44,783 nucleotides of DNA from Chromatiaceae bacterium (GTDB taxonomy: Bacteria; Pseudomonadota; Gammaproteobacteria; Chromatiales; Chromatiaceae). The DNA lies in contig JAJDNF010000060.1 in NCBI GenBank assembly GCA_022340805.1, positions 1 through 44,783 of the forward strand, in the 5' to 3' direction. The notes beneath the pieces are model-generated. The model did not search any database, was not told where the DNA came from, and was given only the letters and a program-made list of their open reading frames with translations. Numbering within the stretch: position 1 is the first letter of the stretch; the number at the start of each line of letters is the position of its first letter. Made by a program: the position numbers and the translations under genes. Shown here one piece after another: positions 24,497 to 33,497 of the stretch.

Positions 24497-25362
24497 TGGC
24501 CTGCAGCGGCGCGCTGTTCCAAGACGGCAGTCTGACACGCGCCCTGAACATCGCGGTAGTGGCCGCGGCACTGATATGCGCGTCATCCGGGCGCGCGGCG
24601 GAGGTGCGCGACGACACCGGGCGACTGGTGTCACTGCCCCATCCGGCACGGCGCATCGTCACCCTGGCCCCGCACGCAACCGAGCTGGTCCTCGCGGCCG
24701 GTGCGCGCGCCAGACTGGTGGCCATCGCCAACGGCCGCGACGCGCCGCAGTCGCTCGCCGCGCTGCCGCAGCTTGGCGGTCCGGGCGGAACCGATCGCGA
24801 GGCGCTGCTGGCGCTGCAGCCGGACCTGGTCATCGCTTGGCAAAGCGGCAATCGCGCCAGCGACCTGGACTGGATTGAGCGCACCGGGATCGCCGTGTTT
24901 CGCAGCGAACCGCGCTCGCTCGCCGATGTAGCCGATGCGATCCTCGCGATCGGGGAGCTCAGTGACACTTCGCAGGCGGCCTCGCAGGCGGCCGCGGCGT
25001 TCCACCAAGCAGTCGCAACGCCATGTGCCGGACTGCCGCTGCAGGCCGCGTACGTGACCGTATGGGACCGTCCAGAGATGACCGTGGGCGGGCTTCACTG
25101 GATCAACTCGGTGTTGCGCTCCGCCGGCTACCGCAATGTCTTCGATGGCCTGCCACGCGGCGTCTTCCGTCCCTCGCCGGAGGCCGTGCTGGCAAACCAC
25201 CGCCTCCCACAGATCAGCCTCATGCGACGCTTCGACGCCAGCACCGGCGACCGCCTGGCCGACCTACTCTCGCGTCCGGGTCCGCGGCTAGGCAGGGCGG
25301 TTCAACTGCTGTGCGCGCGACGCCTGGCCGAGTCCCGGGCAGCCGTCCGAGAACCCGGTTGA
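24496..25362 (+). CDS. Helical-backbone metal receptor (BtuF-like periplasmic binding protein)
   Basis: The 288-residue exported protein has a signal peptide (about residues 15-35, ALNIAVVAAALICASSGRAA). The fold of cobalamin/iron-complex binding proteins follows: RIVTLAPHATELVLAAGARA, then LGGPGGTDREALLALQPDLV and WIERTGIAVFRSEP. A central helix leads to the second lobe (TVGGLHWINSVLRSAGYRNV, LANHRLPQISLM). These match BtuF/HmuT-type receptors. The ATG shares its A with the ampE TGA, so it belongs to the amp operon. No permease or ATPase gene is adjacent, so the receptor is orphaned here. Its ligand (corrinoid or siderophore) cannot be read from the sequence. Confidence 0.8.
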   Translation: MACSGALFQDGSLTRALNIAVVAAALICASSGRAAEVRDDTGRLVSLPHPARRIVTLAPHATELVLAAGARARLVAIANGRDAPQSLAALPQLGGPGGTDREALLALQPDLVIAWQSGNRASDLDWIERTGIAVFRSEPRSLADVADAILAIGELSDTSQAASQAAAAFHQAVATPCAGLPLQAAYVTVWDRPEMTVGGLHWINSVLRSAGYRNVFDGLPRGVFRPSPEAVLANHRLPQISLMRRFDASTGDRLADLLSRPGPRLGRAVQLLCARRLAESRAAVREPG

Positions 25363-25394
25363 CACCTCTGCGTGCAGCACGGACCGGCGCGGCC

Positions 25395-26798
25395 TCAATC
25401 GCCTGGCGGTCGCGCCACCTCGGTTCCCGGCACCAGCTCACGCAGCAGGCCGGCCAGGGTCTCGCTGGCCCGCGGATCTCCGTGGATCAAGCGGATCTGT
25501 CCTGGCCGGCGGGTCATGTTGCGCACGAATTCGATCAGCCCCGCCTGATCGGCATGCGCCGAATAGCCCGAGATCGTATGCACCCGTGCGCGGATGTCGA
25601 AGCGTTCACCGTCAAGATCGACGTAGCCGCCCCTGGGCCCGTATTGCTGGATATCGCGACCCGGGGTGCCCTGCGCCTGATAGCCGACGAACAGGATGTC
25701 GTTTTTCGGGTCACCCAACATTGCCTTGAGATAGTTCACCACCCGACCGCCGGCACACATGCCGCCGGCTGCCAGCACGACCACCGGTCGCCCGGTCTCG
25801 GCCAGGTAGCGCACCACGCGCAGGTGGTCGTCGTGGCTGTCCACCGTGGTCAGCTGTTCGAAGTTCAGCGGGTGGCGGCCGGCCGCGACCCGCTCCCTCG
25901 CCTCTTCGTCCCAGAACGGACGCAGTTCCCGGTACAGCTCGGTGAAGGTCGCCGCCATCGGCGAGTCGAGCACGATCTCGACCTGATCCCAGGCCAGCCC
26001 CTCGCTCGCCTCGCCGCCCTGGTTGCGGTGCAGGATATCCTCCAGCTCGTACAGCAGTTCCTGCGTGCGGCCGATACTGAAGGCCGGGATCAACACGGTG
26101 CCGCGATCCTGCAGCGCATGCCGGATCACGTCCTGCAATGCCTGCTGCCGTTGCGCGCGACCCTCGTGATTGCGATCGCCATAGGTACTCTCCATCACCA
26201 GGACGTCGCAGCCGTCCGGCTGGTCCGGCGGATACAACAGCGGCGTGTCAGCATCGCCGAGGTCGCCGGAAAAGATCACATGCTGCGCGTCCGCACCCTC
26301 ACCGCAGCGGCAATCCACCCAGGCCGACCCGAGGATATGCCCGGCGCGTCGGAACTGCACGGCGAGGGGCGTCGACCCCTGAACATCGATCGCCTGCCAC
26401 TGTCCAAACGGCACTGGCCTGATCATGCGCCTCAGGCCGGCCATCACGCGTTCGATCAGTGCCCTGTCGCGCGTCACCCCGATCTTTAGCGCATCCTCGA
26501 GTACCAGCGCTAGCAGTTTGGCCGAGGGCGGTGAGCAGTAGATCGGACCGCGGAAGCCGGCGGCCAGCAGATAGGGGATGCGGCCGACGTGGTCGATGTG
26601 CACATGAGTGACGATCAGTGCCCGCACATCCCGGATCGGGAACTCGATCGCCAGACTGGCGGCATTCGCGCCACGGCCCGAGTTCTCGGCACCCTGAAAC
26701 AGGCCGCAGTCGATCAGGATCGCATCGCGATCGCCGACACGCAATTCATGGCATGAACCGGTGACGCCACCGACAGCGCCGTGGTGCAGGATCTCCAT
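25395..26798 (-). CDS. Metallo-beta-lactamase-fold RNase-like protein with beta-CASP and RMMBL domains
   Basis: The 467-residue protein has the domain order of CPSF73/YsgF-type nucleases. The metallo-beta-lactamase part shows GGVTGSCHEL and the metal motif HVHIDH (residues 65-70); SGDLGDADTPLLY and ESTYGDRNHE follow. The beta-CASP insert includes LIPAFSIGRTQELLYEL and PVVVLAAGGMCAGGRVVNYL. The C-terminal RNA-metabolising block HTISGYSAHADQAGLIEFV is followed by LIHGDPRASETLAGLL. All metal ligands appear present, so activity on RNA is likely. It lies 96 bp downstream of ileS on the same strand. Its biological substrate is unknown. Confidence 0.9.
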   Translation of the reverse strand: MEILHHGAVGGVTGSCHELRVGDRDAILIDCGLFQGAENSGRGANAASLAIEFPIRDVRALIVTHVHIDHVGRIPYLLAAGFRGPIYCSPPSAKLLALVLEDALKIGVTRDRALIERVMAGLRRMIRPVPFGQWQAIDVQGSTPLAVQFRRAGHILGSAWVDCRCGEGADAQHVIFSGDLGDADTPLLYPPDQPDGCDVLVMESTYGDRNHEGRAQRQQALQDVIRHALQDRGTVLIPAFSIGRTQELLYELEDILHRNQGGEASEGLAWDQVEIVLDSPMAATFTELYRELRPFWDEEARERVAAGRHPLNFEQLTTVDSHDDHLRVVRYLAETGRPVVVLAAGGMCAGGRVVNYLKAMLGDPKNDILFVGYQAQGTPGRDIQQYGPRGGYVDLDGERFDIRARVHTISGYSAHADQAGLIEFVRNMTRRPGQIRLIHGDPRASETLAGLLRELVPGTEVARPPGD

Positions 26799-26894
26799 AG
26801 CCTTGTCCCCAGAGCAGGCGTTTATCGTCCAGGACGCACGGCGCGCACGGCCGGCGCATCCGTCACTGGCGGCACAAACTGCGGCGCCGCCCCA

Positions 26895-29711
26895 TCATGC
26901 GAACTGCCGCGTTTCACCCTCACCGGCGACGTTCTCCACGCAACGCCCACACAGCTGCGGATGCCCGGAATCCGCACCGACGTCCTCACGATGGTGCCAG
27001 CAACGCACGCACTTGGCGTGCTGGCTGGCCCAGGCCGCAACCGTGAGACCGTTCACGTCGGTGTCGACCGCCTCGGCCGGCGCATTGGCCAACGGCGCAG
27101 CATTCGCATACGAGGTGATCAACGCGAAACGCAGCTCATCACCCAGCTGGCCGAGCGCGCCCAGCAGCGGCTCGTCACAGTACAGTTCCACCTCGGCATC
27201 GAGCGACGAGCCGATCACGCCCTCTTTGCGCATCAATTCGAGTTGCTTGGCGACCGCGTTCTTGACGTCGATCACCTGGCCCCAGGCCACGCCGTCCAGC
27301 GCTCCTTGCACAAGCGGGAACAGATCTTCGTACCAGGTGACCATGAACACCGACTCAGCCCGACGACCGGGCATGAAGCTCCAGATCTCATCGGCGGTAA
27401 AACTCAGCACCGGCGCCATCCAGCGCACCATTGCCTCGACGATGTGGTACATCGCAGTCTGGCAGGAACGCCGCGGCAGGCTGTCGGCCTGGGTCGTGTA
27501 CTGGCGGTCCTTGATGACGTCGAGATAGAAACCGCCCATGTCGGCCACACAGAAATTGAGCATCTTCTGGTAGATCAGGTGGAAGTTGTACTCTTCGTAG
27601 GCATGCATGACCTCTTGTTGCAGACGATAGGCACGATCTACCGCCCAGCGATCCAGCGCGATCATGTCACCTCCCTCGACCATGTGTTGCGCAGGATCGA
27701 AGCCCTCCAGGTTGGCCAGCAGGAAGCGCATGGTGTTGCGGATGCGCCGGTAGGCGTCCGCAGTGCGCTTGAGGATCTCATCCGAGACTGACATCTCGGC
27801 GCGGTAGTCGGTGGCGGCGACCCAAAGCCGGATGATGTCGGCGCCAAGCGTCTTCATCACCGTCTGCGGTGCGACCACGTTGCCGAGCGACTTGGACATC
27901 TTCTTGCCGTCGGCATCCACGGTGAAGCCGTGCGTCAAAACACCCTTGTAGGGGGCATGGCCGTACATCGCCACCGAGGTCAGCAACGACGACTGGAACC
28001 AGCCGCGGTGCTGGTCCGAGCCCTCGAGATACAGGTCGGCTGGGCTCACCAGTTCCTCGCGCGGCTCGAGCACACAGGCATGCGTCACGCCCGAGTCGAA
28101 CCAGACGTCCAGGGTGTCGGCGACCTTGTCATAGTGCTGCGACTCCTCCCCCAGCAGATCCGCGGCCTCGAGATCGAACCAGGCCTGGATGCCCTGACGC
28201 TCGACCCGCTGGGCAACCCGCTCGACCAGCGCCACGGTATCGGGGTGTAGCTCGCCGGTGTCCTTGTGGACGAAGAAGGTGATCGGTACCCCCCAGGTGC
28301 GCTGGCGCGAGATGCACCAGTCCGGACGGTTCTCCACCATGCCCTCGATGCGTGCCTGGCCCCAGTCCGGCGTCCACTGTACACGTTGGATTTCGGCCAT
28401 TGCGGTCTCGCGCAGGCCCTTCTGCTCCATCGAGATAAACCACTGCGGGGTGGCGCGAAAAATGATCGGGGTCTTGTGTCGCCAACACACCGGGTAGCTG
28501 TGGGTGAACCTGGACGACTTGATCAGTGCGCCTGTTTCCTCGAGCACTGCGATCACGTGGTCGTTCGCCTTGAACACATGCTCGCCCTCGAACAGCGGCG
28601 TGCCCGGCAGGAAGCAACCATTGCCACCAACCGGATTGTCGACCGGCAGGCCGTAACGCTGACCGACGATGTAATCTTCCATACCATGCCCAGGCGCCGT
28701 GTGCACCGCACCCGTGCCGGCCTCGAGGGTGACGTGATCGCCGAGCACGATCGGCACCTGGCGGTGATAGAACGGGTGCTGCAACAACTGGCGATCGAAT
28801 ACCGCACCGGCAGCACGCCCGACCACCAGGTAGTCATCCACGCCCCATCCGGGCATGACCCGGTCGAGCATGCCCTCGGCCAGCACCAGACGCTCGTCAC
28901 CGACCTGCACCAGCACGTAGTCGAGATCGGGATTCAGCGCGACACCCTGGTTGGCCGGCAGCGTCCATGGCGTGGTGGTCCAGATCACCACAGCGATCTC
29001 ACCCGCGCCCAGGCCACTGCCAGTGGGCTCAAAGTTTGTCGCGAATGCCCGCTGATCGACCGCCTTGAAGCGCACGTCGATCGCGTAGGACTCCTTGTCT
29101 TTGTACTCGACCTCGGCCTCGGCCAGTGCCGAGCCGCAATCGGTGCACCAGTGAACCGGCTTGGATCCCTTGCTGATGTGGCCGCGTGCGGCGATCTTGC
29201 CGAGCGATCGGATAATGCCCGCCTCCTGGGCGAAATCCATGGTCAAATAAGGCCGCTCCCAATCGCCGATCACGCCAAGGCGCTTGAAGTCGATTCGCTG
29301 CTTGTCGACCTGGGTCATCGCATAATCGCGACATGCCTGGCGGAACTCGGCGGCACTGACCTTGTGGCCGGGCTTGCCGACCTTCTTCTCGACCTGCAGC
29401 TCGATCGGCAGGCCATGGCAGTCCCAACCCGGCACGTAGGGGGCGTCGAATCCGGCCAGCGTGCGGCCCTTGACGATGATGTCCTTGAGTACCTTGTTGA
29501 CCGCGTGGCCAATGTGGATCTCGCCGTTGGCATAGGGCGGCCCGTCGTGCAGCACGAACTTGTCGCGTCCGGCGCAGGCGGTGCGGATTTTCTGGTACAG
29601 ACCCTTCGCCTCCCAGTGCTTGAGCATCTCCGGTTCCCGCTGGGCCAGGTTGGCCTTCATCGGAAACTGGGTCCTGGGAAGATTCAGCGTGTCCTTGTAG
29701 TTATTGCTCAC
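26895..29711 (-). CDS. ileS: Isoleucyl-tRNA synthetase
   Basis: IleS is a class I synthetase charging tRNA-Ile, 938 residues, the usual bacterial length. The HIGH motif is at residues 66-69 ([11 protein letters not shown]). The CP1 editing domain follows with [19 protein letters not shown] and [20 protein letters not shown] lies near residue 607 ([13 protein letters not shown]). The C-terminal zinc finger ([12 protein letters not shown] ... CGRC) closes the protein. No interruption is present. It follows ribF by 44 bp in the conserved ribF-ileS order. In many gammaproteobacteria lspA is downstream of ileS; here lspA lies upstream with murJ instead. Confidence 0.97.
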   Translation of the reverse strand: MSNNYKDTLNLPRTQFPMKANLAQREPEMLKHWEAKGLYQKIRTACAGRDKFVLHDGPPYANGEIHIGHAVNKVLKDIIVKGRTLAGFDAPYVPGWDCHGLPIELQVEKKVGKPGHKVSAAEFRQACRDYAMTQVDKQRIDFKRLGVIGDWERPYLTMDFAQEAGIIRSLGKIAARGHISKGSKPVHWCTDCGSALAEAEVEYKDKESYAIDVRFKAVDQRAFATNFEPTGSGLGAGEIAVVIWTTTPWTLPANQGVALNPDLDYVLVQVGDERLVLAEGMLDRVMPGWGVDDYLVVGRAAGAVFDRQLLQHPFYHRQVPIVLGDHVTLEAGTGAVHTAPGHGMEDYIVGQRYGLPVDNPVGGNGCFLPGTPLFEGEHVFKANDHVIAVLEETGALIKSSRFTHSYPVCWRHKTPIIFRATPQWFISMEQKGLRETAMAEIQRVQWTPDWGQARIEGMVENRPDWCISRQRTWGVPITFFVHKDTGELHPDTVALVERVAQRVERQGIQAWFDLEAADLLGEESQHYDKVADTLDVWFDSGVTHACVLEPREELVSPADLYLEGSDQHRGWFQSSLLTSVAMYGHAPYKGVLTHGFTVDADGKKMSKSLGNVVAPQTVMKTLGADIIRLWVAATDYRAEMSVSDEILKRTADAYRRIRNTMRFLLANLEGFDPAQHMVEGGDMIALDRWAVDRAYRLQQEVMHAYEEYNFHLIYQKMLNFCVADMGGFYLDVIKDRQYTTQADSLPRRSCQTAMYHIVEAMVRWMAPVLSFTADEIWSFMPGRRAESVFMVTWYEDLFPLVQGALDGVAWGQVIDVKNAVAKQLELMRKEGVIGSSLDAEVELYCDEPLLGALGQLGDELRFALITSYANAAPLANAPAEAVDTDVNGLTVAAWASQHAKCVRCWHHREDVGADSGHPQLCGRCVENVAGEGETRQFA

Positions 29712-29755
29712 GGACTATGACCTGCTAATGAAAGGAATGTGATGGGCCTGCAGCC

Positions 29756-30724
29756 TCAGACCGACGTGGCGTGCACGAGCGCATCGACGCGATGAATCTC
29801 GCGTGCGCGTTGCACATCGAATTCGATCTGCTTGCGCAATGCGCCGAAGGACTCGAACTTGCGTTCGTCGCGGATGCGTTCGATGAAGTCGACCTCGACA
29901 TGCCGACCGTACACCTCATCGGCGAAATCGAACAGATGAACTTCGAGCAAAAAGCGGTCGTCACCGGCCAGCGTGGGTCGGTTGCCGATGTTGGCGACCC
30001 CGGGCAGCGGCTGCGCGGCCAGGCCGAAGACCTGAACCGCGAACACCCCGCGCAGCGGGGTCGAGCGACGTAGCAGGCCGACGTTCATGGTCGGAAACCC
30101 GATCGTGCGTCCACGCTTGTTGCCATGCGCGACCCGCCCGCAGATACGGTAGCGCCGCCCCAGGCAGCGCTCCGCATGCATCAGGTCACCGGCCTGCAGG
30201 GCCTCCCGGATGCGCGTACTGCTTACCCGACAGCCGCCGTCCGCGACCGTATCGAGGCTCTCGACGCCGAAGCCCTGTTCGCGCCCGATCGCCTGCAGCA
30301 GCGCGAAATCACCGACCCGCCCCTGGCCGAAACGGAAATCGTCGCCGACATACAGGTGCCGGATACCCAGTCGCTCGACCAGTATGTGGCGTACGAACTG
30401 CTCCGCGCCGATGGCGGCAAATGCCGCATCGAAACGAATCAGCAGCACGCGGTCGATCCCGTAGCACGCGATGGACGCGAGCTTCTCACGCAGCCGGGTC
30501 AGCCGCGCCGGCGCCTGGTCGGGGCGGAAGAACTCCATCGGCTGCGGTTCGAAGGTGATCACCAGCGAGGCCAGTCCGGCGGCGCGCGCGCGCGCGTTCA
30601 AGGCTGCGAAAACCGCCTGGTGACCGAGGTGCACGCCGTCGAAGTTGCCGATGGTGGCAACACAGTCGCGGTGCTCCGCGCGCAGGTTGTGCAGTCCCCT
30701 GATCAGTAACACGAATCGGGCCAT
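29756..30724 (-). CDS. ribF: Bifunctional riboflavin kinase / FAD synthetase
   Basis: RibF makes FMN from riboflavin and then FAD. In the 322-residue product the N-terminal nucleotidyltransferase shows GNFDGVHLGH (26-35), VITFEPQPMEFF, VGDDFRFGQGRVGDFALL and the SSTRIREAL block. The C-terminal kinase domain has GRVAHGNKRGRTIGFPTMNV, GVANIGNRPT and LEVHLFDFADEVYGRHVEVD. The ATG at 30724 fits the family N-terminus (MARFVLLIRGLHNL). Longer upstream frames run through the terminator of the small RNA and are not coding. It is followed by ileS, and a strong terminator separates it from lspA upstream. Confidence 0.95.
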   Translation of the reverse strand: MARFVLLIRGLHNLRAEHRDCVATIGNFDGVHLGHQAVFAALNARARAAGLASLVITFEPQPMEFFRPDQAPARLTRLREKLASIACYGIDRVLLIRFDAAFAAIGAEQFVRHILVERLGIRHLYVGDDFRFGQGRVGDFALLQAIGREQGFGVESLDTVADGGCRVSSTRIREALQAGDLMHAERCLGRRYRICGRVAHGNKRGRTIGFPTMNVGLLRRSTPLRGVFAVQVFGLAAQPLPGVANIGNRPTLAGDDRFLLEVHLFDFADEVYGRHVEVDFIERIRDERKFESFGALRKQIEFDVQRAREIHRVDALVHATSV

Positions 30725-30793
30725 TGAGCTGTGTGTAAGCGGCCGATTATATAGGTATGCCAGGCGCGGGCATAACCAACGCGTTGGGGGGAC

Positions 30794-30834
30794 AAAAAAA
30801 GAAATACCCGACAACAGTCCCTGTTGTCGGGTAT
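30794..30834 (-). terminator. Intrinsic terminator of small RNA A, with GGA in the loop
   Basis: ATACCCGACAACAG and its exact complement (30834-30821 and 30817-30804) form a 14-bp stem with a 3-base loop GGA, followed by TTTC and seven T on the minus strand. It ends the small RNA and any read-through from murJ-lspA before ribF. Confidence 0.92.
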
Positions 30835-30930
30835 CACCACCTAGGCCTGGTGCTGGTCCATCCTGGACCCCGCGACATCCGTGTCGACCGGTACTTCCTG
30901 TACGTTCACTTCGTCCCTGAAAGGTGGTGC
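30794..30930 (-). ncRNA. GGA-rich small RNA A (CsrB/RsmY/RsmZ-like), including its terminator
   Basis: The minus-strand region between lspA and ribF has no gene but reads as a compact structured RNA. There are six GGA motifs (30916, 30898, 30880, 30863, 30859 and 30820, first base on the minus strand). Four perfect hairpins place GGA in the loop: GTAC-AGGAA-GTAC (30903-30891), CGACA-CGGA-TGTCG (30886-30873), GGTCCA-GGA-TGGACC (30869-30855) and the terminator stem ending CAACAG-GGA-CTGTTG. A GATAAT -10 box (30940-30935) puts the 5' end near 30929, giving about 135 nt. A GacA-box-like element lies upstream at 31001-30984. This is the design of RNAs that titrate CsrA/RsmA. It could instead be a lspA 3' fragment, but its own promoter argues against that. 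Confidence 0.8.
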
Positions 30931-30934
30931 GGTA

Positions 30935-31001
30935 ATTATCGGCAGACAGCCAAGGCACCGCATTCGCGCGATGCCGGAGGTCGTGTAGGAATCGTCCTAG
31001 G
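30935..31001 (-). promoter_or_regulatory. GacA/UvrY-box-like element and -10 box of small RNA A
   Basis: On the minus strand CCTAGG-ACGATT-CCTACA (31001-30984) has the right half-site and the N6 spacing of the GacA upstream element (TGTAAG-N6-CTTACA); its left half keeps TAGG. The same TAGG-N6-CCTACA pattern is perfect before small RNA B. GATAAT at 30940-30935 serves as -10, with no good -35, as expected for an activator-dependent promoter. Confidence 0.55.
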
Positions 31002-31005
31002 AATT

Positions 31006-31476
31006 TTATTCCCGCACGGACGATTTGCCGAACAGGCCGTCTAGCAGCAGCAACGCCACCCCGAGCGTGATCGCACTGTCCGCCAGGTTGAACGCCGGCC
31101 AGTACCAGTCGTGCCAATGCCACTGCAGAAAATCGACCACCTTGCCAAGCCACAGGCGGTCGATCAGATTGCCGGTCGCCCCGCCGATCACCAGGGCCAG
31201 TCCGAGGCCGGCAAGTCGCTCGGATCGGTCAAGCCTCGCCAGCCACACCACCATGGCCGTAGCGATCACGCCGGCAACCGTGACAAAAAACCAGCGCTGC
31301 CAACCGCCGGCGTCGCTCAAGAAGCTGAACGCCGCGCCGGTGTTGTAAACCAGCGTAAGGTTGAATACCGGCCACACGGTAAGCACTTCGTACTCGCGAA
31401 ATGTCGACATCACGGCCAGCTTGCTGCCCTGGTCGAGGCAGATCACCAACAGGCTCAACCAGAGCAATCGCAACAT
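31006..31476 (-). CDS. lspA: Lipoprotein signal peptidase (signal peptidase II)
   Basis: LspA is an inner-membrane aspartyl protease that cleaves prolipoproteins at the lipidated cysteine. The 156-residue product has four membrane segments and the conserved blocks CLDQGSKLAVM, FNLTLVYNTGAAFSFL, GGATGNLIDR and VVDFLQW, then FNLADSAITLGVALLLLDGL. The catalytic aspartates are in GNLIDR/VVDF and NLADS. The ATG at 31476 has AGAGGGG directly upstream; an ATG at 31590 would add the out-of-frame end of murJ. It begins 14 bp after murJ. The murJ-lspA pairing without ribF/ileS between them is a local rearrangement of the common order. Confidence 0.95.
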   Translation of the reverse strand: MLRLLWLSLLVICLDQGSKLAVMSTFREYEVLTVWPVFNLTLVYNTGAAFSFLSDAGGWQRWFFVTVAGVIATAMVVWLARLDRSERLAGLGLALVIGGATGNLIDRLWLGKVVDFLQWHWHDWYWPAFNLADSAITLGVALLLLDGLFGKSSVRE

Positions 31477-31489
31477 CCCCTCTTTCCCC

Positions 31490-33028
31490 CTAGCCGCGCG
31501 CTCGCAGGTCGCGGATACGCAAGCCCAGCGCCAAAAGAAGCGCAAAATAACAGGCCATCGCCAGCAGGATAAGCCCGGCCAGCCACACAATCCGCTCCCA
31601 GCGGTCGGCCTGCAACCATTGCAGCAGCGCCGGCGACGCGAGGTGAAGCACCAGCGCCATCAGCACCGCGGCAACACCTACCTGCAACGCAAGTCGCCGC
31701 CACCCCTGCGCCGGCGCATAGGCCTGGGCGCGCCGCAGACCACGCCACAACAGGAATGCATTCACATAAGCCGCCAGGCTGGTCGCCAACGCCAGGCCAG
31801 CATGCTGCAGCGGGTAGATCAGGGCCAGGTTCAGCAGCATGTTGGCGACCATCGCGATCACCCCGATCCTGACCGGGGTGCGGGTGTCCTGCCGGGCATA
31901 GAAGCCAGGCGCCAGAACCTTGATCAGCAGGAACGCCTGCAGGCCTATCGAATAGGCCATCAGGCTGCGCTCGGCCATCAGCACGTCGCGCGCGTCAAAC
32001 TCGCTGGAATGGAACAGCGTGGACATCAACGGTCCCGCCAGCATGATCAGGCCCACCGCCGCCGGGATGCCAAAGATCAACGTCATCCGCAGTCCCCAGT
32101 CGAGCGTGTGACTGAATGCCACCGGGGCCGCCTCGGCCTGGCGGCGCGACAGGCGCGGCAATATCACGGTCGACAGCGCGACGCCAAGAATGCCAACCGG
32201 AAACTCCATCAGGCGATCAGAGTAGTACAGCCAGGAGATGCTGCCGGAGACCAGGAAGGAGGCCAACACGGTGTCGAGCAACAGGTTGATCTGCGTGACG
32301 GACACCGCAAACAGCGCCGGGACCATGAGTTTCAGTACCCGCCGCACGCCCGGGTCGTGGAATCCAGGGCTCGGGCGCGGTATCAACCCGATCCGGGCCA
32401 GAAACGGCAGCTGAAAGGTGAACTGCGTGATGCCGGCAAGCAACACACCCCAGGCGAGGGCGACGACCGGCCGCTCCATCAGCGGTGCCAGCCACAGCGC
32501 GGCCGCTATCAGGCACAGGTTCAGCAGCACCGGCGTGAAGGCCGGTACTGCGAAGCGGTCGTGGGCATTCAGGATCCCGCCGGCAAACGCGGTCAGCGAG
32601 ATGAAGAACAGATACGGAAAGGTCAGGCGCAACATGTCCGCGGCCAGGGCCAGCTTCACTGTCTCGCCATCGATCACCCAGCCGATCGCGAACAGCGACA
32701 CCACCAGCGGTGCGGCAATCACCCCGATCAGCGATACTGCCAGGGTCACCAGGCCAAGACTGCCGGCGATATGGTCGACGAATTCCTTGAGTTCGCGCGG
32801 GTCGCGCTTGCTGCGGTACTCGGTCAGGACCGGCACAAAGGCCGTCGCGAACGCCCCCTCGCCAAACAGCCGACGCAGGAAATTCGGGATCTTGAACGCC
32901 ACGAAGAATGCGTCGGTCTGCGCATCGGCGCCGAACACCTGGGCGAGCACCAGGTCGCGGATGAATCCGAGGATGCGCGACAGGAAGGTATGGCCCCCGA
33001 CCGTGGACAATGACTTGAACAGAGACAG
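31490..33028 (-). CDS. murJ: Lipid II flippase MurJ, probable CTG start
   Basis: MurJ flips lipid II across the inner membrane for peptidoglycan synthesis. The MOP-family protein has about 14 membrane segments. Visible landmarks are LFKSLSTVGGHTFLSRILGF and IRDLVLAQVFGADAQTDAFF, then FRRLFGEGAFATAFVPVL-like sequence and LLLDTVLASFLVSGSISWLY. The family N-terminus begins (M)LSLFKSL, and at that place the codon is CTG (33028), with GGAGGA 8 bases upstream. This gives 512 aa, the normal size. The only upstream ATG in frame (33115) lies before the likely -10 TATAAT (33058-33053), so it should not be in the transcript. CTG initiation is therefore the best reading. lspA follows 14 bp later. Confidence 0.93.
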   Translation of the reverse strand: MSLFKSLSTVGGHTFLSRILGFIRDLVLAQVFGADAQTDAFFVAFKIPNFLRRLFGEGAFATAFVPVLTEYRSKRDPRELKEFVDHIAGSLGLVTLAVSLIGVIAAPLVVSLFAIGWVIDGETVKLALAADMLRLTFPYLFFISLTAFAGGILNAHDRFAVPAFTPVLLNLCLIAAALWLAPLMERPVVALAWGVLLAGITQFTFQLPFLARIGLIPRPSPGFHDPGVRRVLKLMVPALFAVSVTQINLLLDTVLASFLVSGSISWLYYSDRLMEFPVGILGVALSTVILPRLSRRQAEAAPVAFSHTLDWGLRMTLIFGIPAAVGLIMLAGPLMSTLFHSSEFDARDVLMAERSLMAYSIGLQAFLLIKVLAPGFYARQDTRTPVRIGVIAMVANMLLNLALIYPLQHAGLALATSLAAYVNAFLLWRGLRRAQAYAPAQGWRRLALQVGVAAVLMALVLHLASPALLQWLQADRWERIVWLAGLILLAMACYFALLLALGLRIRDLRARG

Positions 33029-33095
33029 GGCGCGATCCTCCGAAAAGCGGCGATTATAGAGGCATGTGCACGGCGGGGTCCGCAACCGTCCGGAC

Positions 33096-33124
33096 TTGAC
33101 ACAGCGCCGCGACATCCAGATAAT
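33096..33124 (+). promoter_or_regulatory. Sigma-70 promoter of rpsT
   Basis: TTGACA (33096-33101), a 17-base spacer and GATAAT (33119-33124) form a near-consensus promoter. Transcription would begin near 33131, giving a 35-base leader with AGGAGA before the TTG start of rpsT. Confidence 0.85.
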
Positions 33125-33165
33125 CTCGCGTCTTTCGTAAACGCCGATGTATCAGGAGACCTGAA

Positions 33166-33426
33166 TTGGCCAACTCAGCACAAGCGCGCAAGCGCGCCCG
33201 CCAAGCCGAGCAGAACCGTCAGAACAATGCCGGCCGTCGCAGCATGATGCGCACGCAGCTCAAGAAAGTGATCAAGGCGATCGAAGCTGGGGACAAGACA
33301 GCGGCTGAGGGCGCGCTCAAATTGGCCACACCACTGCTCGACAGCCTGGCCACCAAGGGCCTGATTCATAAAAACAAGGCCGCCCGTCACAAGAGCCGCC
33401 TGAACGCGAAGATCCGCGCCCTGTAA
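33166..33426 (+). CDS. rpsT: 30S ribosomal protein S20
   Basis: S20 is a small basic protein binding the 5' and 3' minor domains of 16S rRNA. The 86-residue product starts [20 protein letters not shown], continues [20 protein letters not shown] and ends [19 protein letters not shown], which is typical throughout. It starts with TTG, as rpsT does in E. coli, where the weak start codon is part of autoregulation. Upstream are AGGAGA and a near-consensus promoter; downstream is an intrinsic terminator 24 bp after the stop. It is divergent from murJ, a common arrangement. Confidence 0.97.
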   Translation: MANSAQARKRARQAEQNRQNNAGRRSMMRTQLKKVIKAIEAGDKTAAEGALKLATPLLDSLATKGLIHKNKAARHKSRLNAKIRAL

Positions 33427-33449
33427 GGCACGCAGGCCGCCGCGCACAG

Positions 33450-33471
33450 ACCGGCCGTTGGCCGGTTTTTT
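33450..33471 (+). terminator. Intrinsic terminator of rpsT
   Basis: ACCGGCC-GTT-GGCCGGT forms a 7-bp GC-rich stem followed by six T. It isolates rpsT from small RNA B downstream. Confidence 0.92.
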
Positions 33472-33497
33472 GTTGCAGATCAATAACTCCCGCCCCC

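Noticed and set aside
28266..29720. 484-codon plus-strand frame opposite ileS
   Set aside because: It is antisense to a fully conserved synthetase and has no recognisable domain; high GC creates such shadow frames.
31361..33013. 550-codon plus-strand frame opposite murJ
   Set aside because: Composition is rich in Gln, Arg and His, as expected from antisense of a membrane protein gene, with no motif.
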